Source: Streptomyces lincolnensis (lineage in GTDB: Bacteria > Actinomycetota > Actinomycetes > Streptomycetales > Streptomycetaceae). Taken from it: a DNA stretch of 64,000 bases. The DNA is taken from NCBI RefSeq assembly GCF_001685355.1, contig NZ_CP016438.1, forward strand, positions 9,858,001 to 9,922,000. Reading direction: 5' to 3'. Under the pieces are notes generated by a model. The model saw only the letters and a program-made list of their open reading frames with translations. It ran no database searches and was not told where the DNA came from. This document shows, piece by piece, positions 58,894 to 64,000 of this stretch (its first letter is position 1; each line of letters opens with the position of its first letter). Position numbers and translations under genes: made by a program.

Positions 58894-61125
58894 CTACAGC
58901 GCGGTGAAGCTCCACAACAGGTTGGTGCTGCTGCCGTAGGTCCACTGCTTGGTGCCGGAGCCCGAGGAGACGTTGCCGCCGCCGTCCAGGACCAGGCCGG
59001 TGGTGCGGTTGGCGATCGAGTAGCGGTCGCCGCCCCGGTGGGTGATGGTCCACTGCTGGTTGGTGCCGCCGTTCCAGGCGGCCTGCCGGGCGGCGGAGCC
59101 GTCGGCGGTGGCGCCCCAGCCGTCGGCGACCATGCCGTTGGTGCGGTTGACCAGCCGGTAGTAGCCGCCCTCGACCCACTCCGCCCGCCACTGGAGGTTG
59201 CTGTCGCCGTTCCAGGTCCACTGCTTGAGGCCGGAGCCGGAGGCGACGTTGCCACCGCTGTCCAGGGCGAGGCCGTTGGTGGCGTTGGTGATCCGGAAGT
59301 GCGTCGCCGGATCGAACTGGACCCTCAGCGAGGCGATCCGGTCGTTGTTGCCGGTGCTCCTGAGGTCGGGGTTGTCGGCGGTGAACGTCCAGGAGGTGCC
59401 GGAGAAGTCGTCTCCGGAGTAGCCGATCACCTGGTAGCCGGGGGCCGGCCGGAGGGAGGACAGGGTGCGCGGGCCCGGTCCGGCCGCGGTCAGGTCGGCC
59501 GCGGTGTAGTCGCCGACGGTGAGGACGGCGGCCTCGCCGGTGTAGTTGACGTCCGTGAAGGCGATGGCGCCGGCCAGCGGCCGCAATCCGGGGATCGCGC
59601 CGGAGAAGGTGAGCTTCAGGACGTAGGCGTTGGCGCTGTACGGCGCGGAGGACGGCAGGGTGATCGTGAGACCGGAGGCGCTCTGGAGGGGCGTGGGCAG
59701 GTCGATGTAGGTGTCGGCGCTGGTCCCGAGGAGCTTCACCGAGACCAGCGACGAGAGGTTGATCCGGTCCGAGCCGAGGGTCTTGATCGTCAGCGAACTG
59801 CCGGGCCAGCCCAGGGCGGTGGCGTACAGGACGTTGTCGGCCTTGTTGCGGGTGAAGCGGATGTCCTGCGGGGTGCCGGCGTGCGGGGTGGTGAAGGAAC
59901 CGCCGCCCATCTTCGTCGGGCCCTCGCCGTACGCCGTCCAGGCGCGGGTCGCGTACACCGACTCGCCGAAGCGCTTCAGGTGGTCTCCGATGGCGAGCAG
60001 GATGTCCTTCTGCGCCTGGGGGATGGTGCCGTCGGCCATCGGCGCGATGTTGAGCAGCACGTTGCCGTTCTTGCTGACCCGGTCGAGGAACGAGTGCAGC
60101 ATCTGCTGGGCGGTGTAGTAGCCGATGCCCCGGGTGTAGCACCAGCTGCTGCTGGAGACGCTGTCGTCGGTCAGCCAGTACGGGGTGGTGAGATCGGCCG
60201 GGCCGCCGCGCTCGTAGTCGAACACCTCGCCCTTGCCGTTCATGCCGTCCTTGTACGTGGTGACGACCTCGCGGCCCCAGCTGTCCGCCTGGTTGTAGTA
60301 GTACGCCAGGAAGTTCAGGCGCTGTTGCTCGTCGACGGCGTCCAGATTGAAGTCCTGCCACAGGATGTCGGGCTGGGCGCGGTCGACGACCTCTTTGAGC
60401 TTGTCGAACCAGAGTTGGTTCGCCGCGGCCGAATCCAGTTGTCCGTAGAGCTTCTTGAGGCTGCTGTCGGTCTGAGCGGGGGCGAACTCGTAGAAGCCGG
60501 TGAAGTTGTACGCGTGGTGCATGGCCACCAGCAGCTTCAGGCCCTTGGCGCGGATGGCCGTGGAGAACAGCCGCAGCAGGTCGAGACGAGGGCCCTTGTC
60601 CACCGAGTTCCACTCGTTGGCCTGGCTGTCCCACATGGAGAAGCCGTCGTGGTGCTCGGCGACCGGGCCGGCGAACCTGGCGCCGGCGTCGACGAACAGC
60701 TGCACCCACTCCTCGGGGTCGAACTTCCCGCCGGCCGACTTCAGCTTCGGGGCGAACTCCACGGTGTTGCCCGCCAGGTCCCGTGCTCCGTTGATGAAGT
60801 TGTGGTACGGCCACGCCGATGGCCGGCCGTAGGTCGCGATGTGGTGCTGGTTGGCGTTGTTCCCACTCTCGTACATGTTGCGCGGGTACCACTCGTTGCC
60901 GAAGGCGGGGACGCTGAAGACGCCCCAGTGGAAGTAGATCCCGAACTTCGCGTCCTGGAACCACTCCGGAGCCGGCGGGTGCTGGTCGACCGAGTTCCAG
61001 TCGGGCGTGTACGTGCTGGGCGCCGCCTCGGCGACCGCGGCACCGAACACATCTCCCGCAACGGCCGCCGCGGCCACGCCGGTGGCGGAGGCCAGCAGCT
61101 GGCGTCTGTTGATCGAGCTCGACAT
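58894..61125 (-). CDS. Exported GH29 alpha-L-fucosidase with crystallin-like and ricin-type modules
   Basis: A 743-residue enzyme with a Tat signal peptide ('INRRQLLASATGVAAAAVAG'). The GH29 barrel shows 'WFQDAKFGIYFHWGVFSVPA', 'AEHHDGFSMWDSQANEWNSV' and the nucleophile Asp in 'QPDILWQDFNLD'. A beta domain ends near residue 505. Then a beta/gamma-crystallin-like fold ('AIAFTDVNYTGEAAVLTVGD' and 'YQVIGYSGDDFSGTSWTFTA') and a C-terminal ricin-type lectin ('NLQWRAEWVEGGYYRLVNRT'). It removes alpha-L-fucose, as on xyloglucan side chains. AGGGA precedes the chosen ATG. Confidence 0.92.
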   Translation of the reverse strand: MSSSINRRQLLASATGVAAAAVAGDVFGAAVAEAAPSTYTPDWNSVDQHPPAPEWFQDAKFGIYFHWGVFSVPAFGNEWYPRNMYESGNNANQHHIATYGRPSAWPYHNFINGARDLAGNTVEFAPKLKSAGGKFDPEEWVQLFVDAGARFAGPVAEHHDGFSMWDSQANEWNSVDKGPRLDLLRLFSTAIRAKGLKLLVAMHHAYNFTGFYEFAPAQTDSSLKKLYGQLDSAAANQLWFDKLKEVVDRAQPDILWQDFNLDAVDEQQRLNFLAYYYNQADSWGREVVTTYKDGMNGKGEVFDYERGGPADLTTPYWLTDDSVSSSSWCYTRGIGYYTAQQMLHSFLDRVSKNGNVLLNIAPMADGTIPQAQKDILLAIGDHLKRFGESVYATRAWTAYGEGPTKMGGGSFTTPHAGTPQDIRFTRNKADNVLYATALGWPGSSLTIKTLGSDRINLSSLVSVKLLGTSADTYIDLPTPLQSASGLTITLPSSAPYSANAYVLKLTFSGAIPGLRPLAGAIAFTDVNYTGEAAVLTVGDYTAADLTAAGPGPRTLSSLRPAPGYQVIGYSGDDFSGTSWTFTADNPDLRSTGNNDRIASLRVQFDPATHFRITNATNGLALDSGGNVASGSGLKQWTWNGDSNLQWRAEWVEGGYYRLVNRTNGMVADGWGATADGSAARQAAWNGGTNQQWTITHRGGDRYSIANRTTGLVLDGGGNVSSGSGTKQWTYGSSTNLLWSFTAL

Positions 61126-61332
61126 GGACACATCCCTGATGCGGAAGGGGGTGGGGGGAATGCAGGGCCACGGAAGAAGGTCGACCATGTCGCCATGGGA
61201 TGTCAACCAGGGTGCAGGGATGAAAGCACCACATGTCCGAGAGGTTTGCGCCACTTGTTGCACCTTTTGTGTGTATTACGCGCGCCCAGACATGCGATGT
61301 CTGGGCGCACGTCGACGCTCTGCCGCTGCGAC

Positions 61333-62298
61333 TCAGTAGCCGTGGATCATCTTGTAGGCGACCTCGGGCAGGAACTGTCCGGCCGAGGAACCGGCTCCCA
61401 CGCCGCAGTTGCCGTCGGACTCACCCGGAACCTTGATCCACAACAGCATCTCGGCGCCTCCGCCCAGCATGGTGGGGGTGCCGATACGGCGGCCCGAGGG
61501 GTTGCACCACTGGCCGTTGGAGCCGTTGCCGTTGCGGCTGGTGTCCACCACGAACGGCTTGGTGTAGCCGTACCGGGCGCTCAGTTCCCTGTTGACGGCG
61601 TTGCCGTACGCGGTGTTCTCGGCCGTGGTCAGGTAGTTGGAGATGTTGAGCGAGAAGCCGTGCGCCTGTCGGACGCCGGCTTCGTGGAGGCGCTGGGCCA
61701 TGGCCGCCGCGCTCGCCCAGGCCGGGTTGCCGGCGTCGAGATAGACCCAGGTGTTGGGAGCCTGGCGGTTGAACTCGGCGAGCGCCCCGGTGAGCATGGC
61801 CTCGCGTTCGTCGATCTGGGCCTGGTTCATACAGCCGTAGTCCCCGAGGGAGTCCGGTTCGAGGAGGACGAGGGCCGGGCGCCCCGCGATCCCACCCGCG
61901 AACTGGGCGATCCAGTTGCGGTAGGCGGACGGCGAGGAGGCTCCGCCCGCGGAGTGCCCGCCGCAGTAGTCGCGGTGGTAGATGTTGTAGGCGACGAGGA
62001 GGGGCAGCTTGTCCCGGGCGTCCGCGGCGCCCACGTACGAACCGGTCGCGCTGCCTATGGTGCCGCTCCAGGAGCCGAACCAGCGGGCGGTCGGGGTGTT
62101 GGCGATGGAGGAGTTGATCGCAGACGCCCGGCCGTCACCGGGGTTCGCGGCGGTCCACCGCTTCGCGCTGGAGTCGGGGTCCACGTAGAACCCGTTGGTC
62201 ATGGTCGTCGGATCGGCCGCGTGCGCGGGCGGCGCGGCGGCGAGCGCCAGCGGCAGCGAGGAGAGCGCTGCCGCCAGGGCGAGCAGTCTGCGGCGCAT
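61333..62298 (-). CDS. Secreted GH6 endoglucanase
   Basis: A 321-residue exported cellulase without a carbohydrate-binding module. The signal peptide spans residues 1-28. GH6 marks are 'PLLVAYNIYHRDYCGGHSAG', the acid Asp in 'ALVLLEPDSLGDYGCMN', 'VYLDAGNPAWASAAAMAQRL' and 'VVDTSRNGNGSNGQWCNPSG'. The endo form is indicated by the short size and lack of long loop insertions. It lies between the fucosidase and the GH10-GH62 gene on the same strand, though with longer gaps, so it may have its own promoter. Confidence 0.93.
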   Translation of the reverse strand: MRRRLLALAAALSSLPLALAAAPPAHAADPTTMTNGFYVDPDSSAKRWTAANPGDGRASAINSSIANTPTARWFGSWSGTIGSATGSYVGAADARDKLPLLVAYNIYHRDYCGGHSAGGASSPSAYRNWIAQFAGGIAGRPALVLLEPDSLGDYGCMNQAQIDEREAMLTGALAEFNRQAPNTWVYLDAGNPAWASAAAMAQRLHEAGVRQAHGFSLNISNYLTTAENTAYGNAVNRELSARYGYTKPFVVDTSRNGNGSNGQWCNPSGRRIGTPTMLGGGAEMLLWIKVPGESDGNCGVGAGSSAGQFLPEVAYKMIHGY

Positions 62299-62398
62299 GA
62301 CGGTACCTCGGTTCTCTGAGGGGCAGGGGGATGCGTCGGATGGTCGATGTGGGGGTGGGGGGCGCTCCCATCGGCAGCGCCCCCCACGGCACGGTCGG

Positions 62399-64000
<1,602 letters not shown>

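Noticed and set aside
59968..59977. GAAGCGCTTC inside the fucosidase gene
   Set aside because: It encodes part of 'LKRFGES' in the GH29 reading frame and is far from any start, so it is not counted as an operator.
57575..61234. 1219-codon open frame on the minus strand
   Set aside because: It runs through the CE2-like and GH29 genes in another frame. Its composition (Arg, Gly, Pro, His rich) is that of a shadow frame, and the real genes have catalytic motifs.
58861..62319. 1152-codon open frame on the plus strand
   Set aside because: Antisense to GH29 and GH6, low complexity in Val, Gly and Arg, no domains.

Overview
The window is high-GC actinomycete DNA, almost certainly from a Streptomyces chromosome. 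The evidence is the extreme third-position GC bias (which creates long antisense shadow frames), many Tat and Sec exported enzymes, ricin-type (CBM13) lectin modules on glycosidases, sugar ABC transporters without their own ATPase, and a second enolase gene. It looks like an accessory, arm-type region: catabolic modules, each with its own regulator, and gene remnants between them. I see no rRNA, tRNA, CRISPR array, insertion sequence or prophage.

Region 1 (1-4.4 kb) holds a stand-alone GIY-YIG domain protein and a co-oriented ABC exporter (ATPase plus permease) followed by a histidine kinase and a LuxR-type response regulator. Region 2 (4.4-16.2 kb) is a ten-gene catabolic unit: a PucR-family regulator divergent from an amino-acid oxidase, a HAD hydrolase, a complete PotD/A/B/C-like ABC importer, a second FAD oxidase, an aldehyde dehydrogenase and a D-2-hydroxyacid dehydrogenase. 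Together they suggest uptake and oxidative deamination of an amine or polyamine-like compound. Region 3 (16.3-21.8 kb) has a RibD-C/DHFR-like reductase, a TetR regulator divergent from a zinc alcohol dehydrogenase, an exported serine hydrolase, a coiled-coil/winged-helix protein and the decayed remains of a TetX-like FAD monooxygenase.

Region 4 (21.9-31.7 kb) carries a small operon of a 95-residue protein, a polyprenyl diphosphate synthase and a rubber-oxygenase/MpaB-like haem oxygenase. After it come an imine-reductase-like dehydrogenase with a divergent HxlR regulator, a second enolase with a divergent MarR regulator across five evenly spaced palindromes, a hypothetical protein, a stand-alone prephenate dehydratase and a cytochrome P450. 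Region 5 (31.9-38 kb) has a GH42 enzyme, two acetyltransferases, an alpha/beta hydrolase with a C-tract frameshift, and a PaaX-type regulator beside a large dyad.

Region 6 (38.2-64 kb, plus the GH42 at 32 kb) is a plant cell-wall polysaccharide utilisation locus: a sugar ABC importer, a remnant of a GH74 xyloglucanase, then GH12, GH27, GH43-CBM6, GH5, GH43, GH36, GH42, GH127, two SGNH esterases, GH29, GH6 and a GH10-GH62 fusion cut by the right edge. Exported enzymes would cut xyloglucan, galactan, arabinan and arabinoxylan; cytoplasmic GH42/GH36/GH43 enzymes would finish the imported oligosaccharides. Six copies of GAAGCGCTTC, two in front of each of three transcription units, mark a LacI-type regulon whose regulator gene is not in the window.
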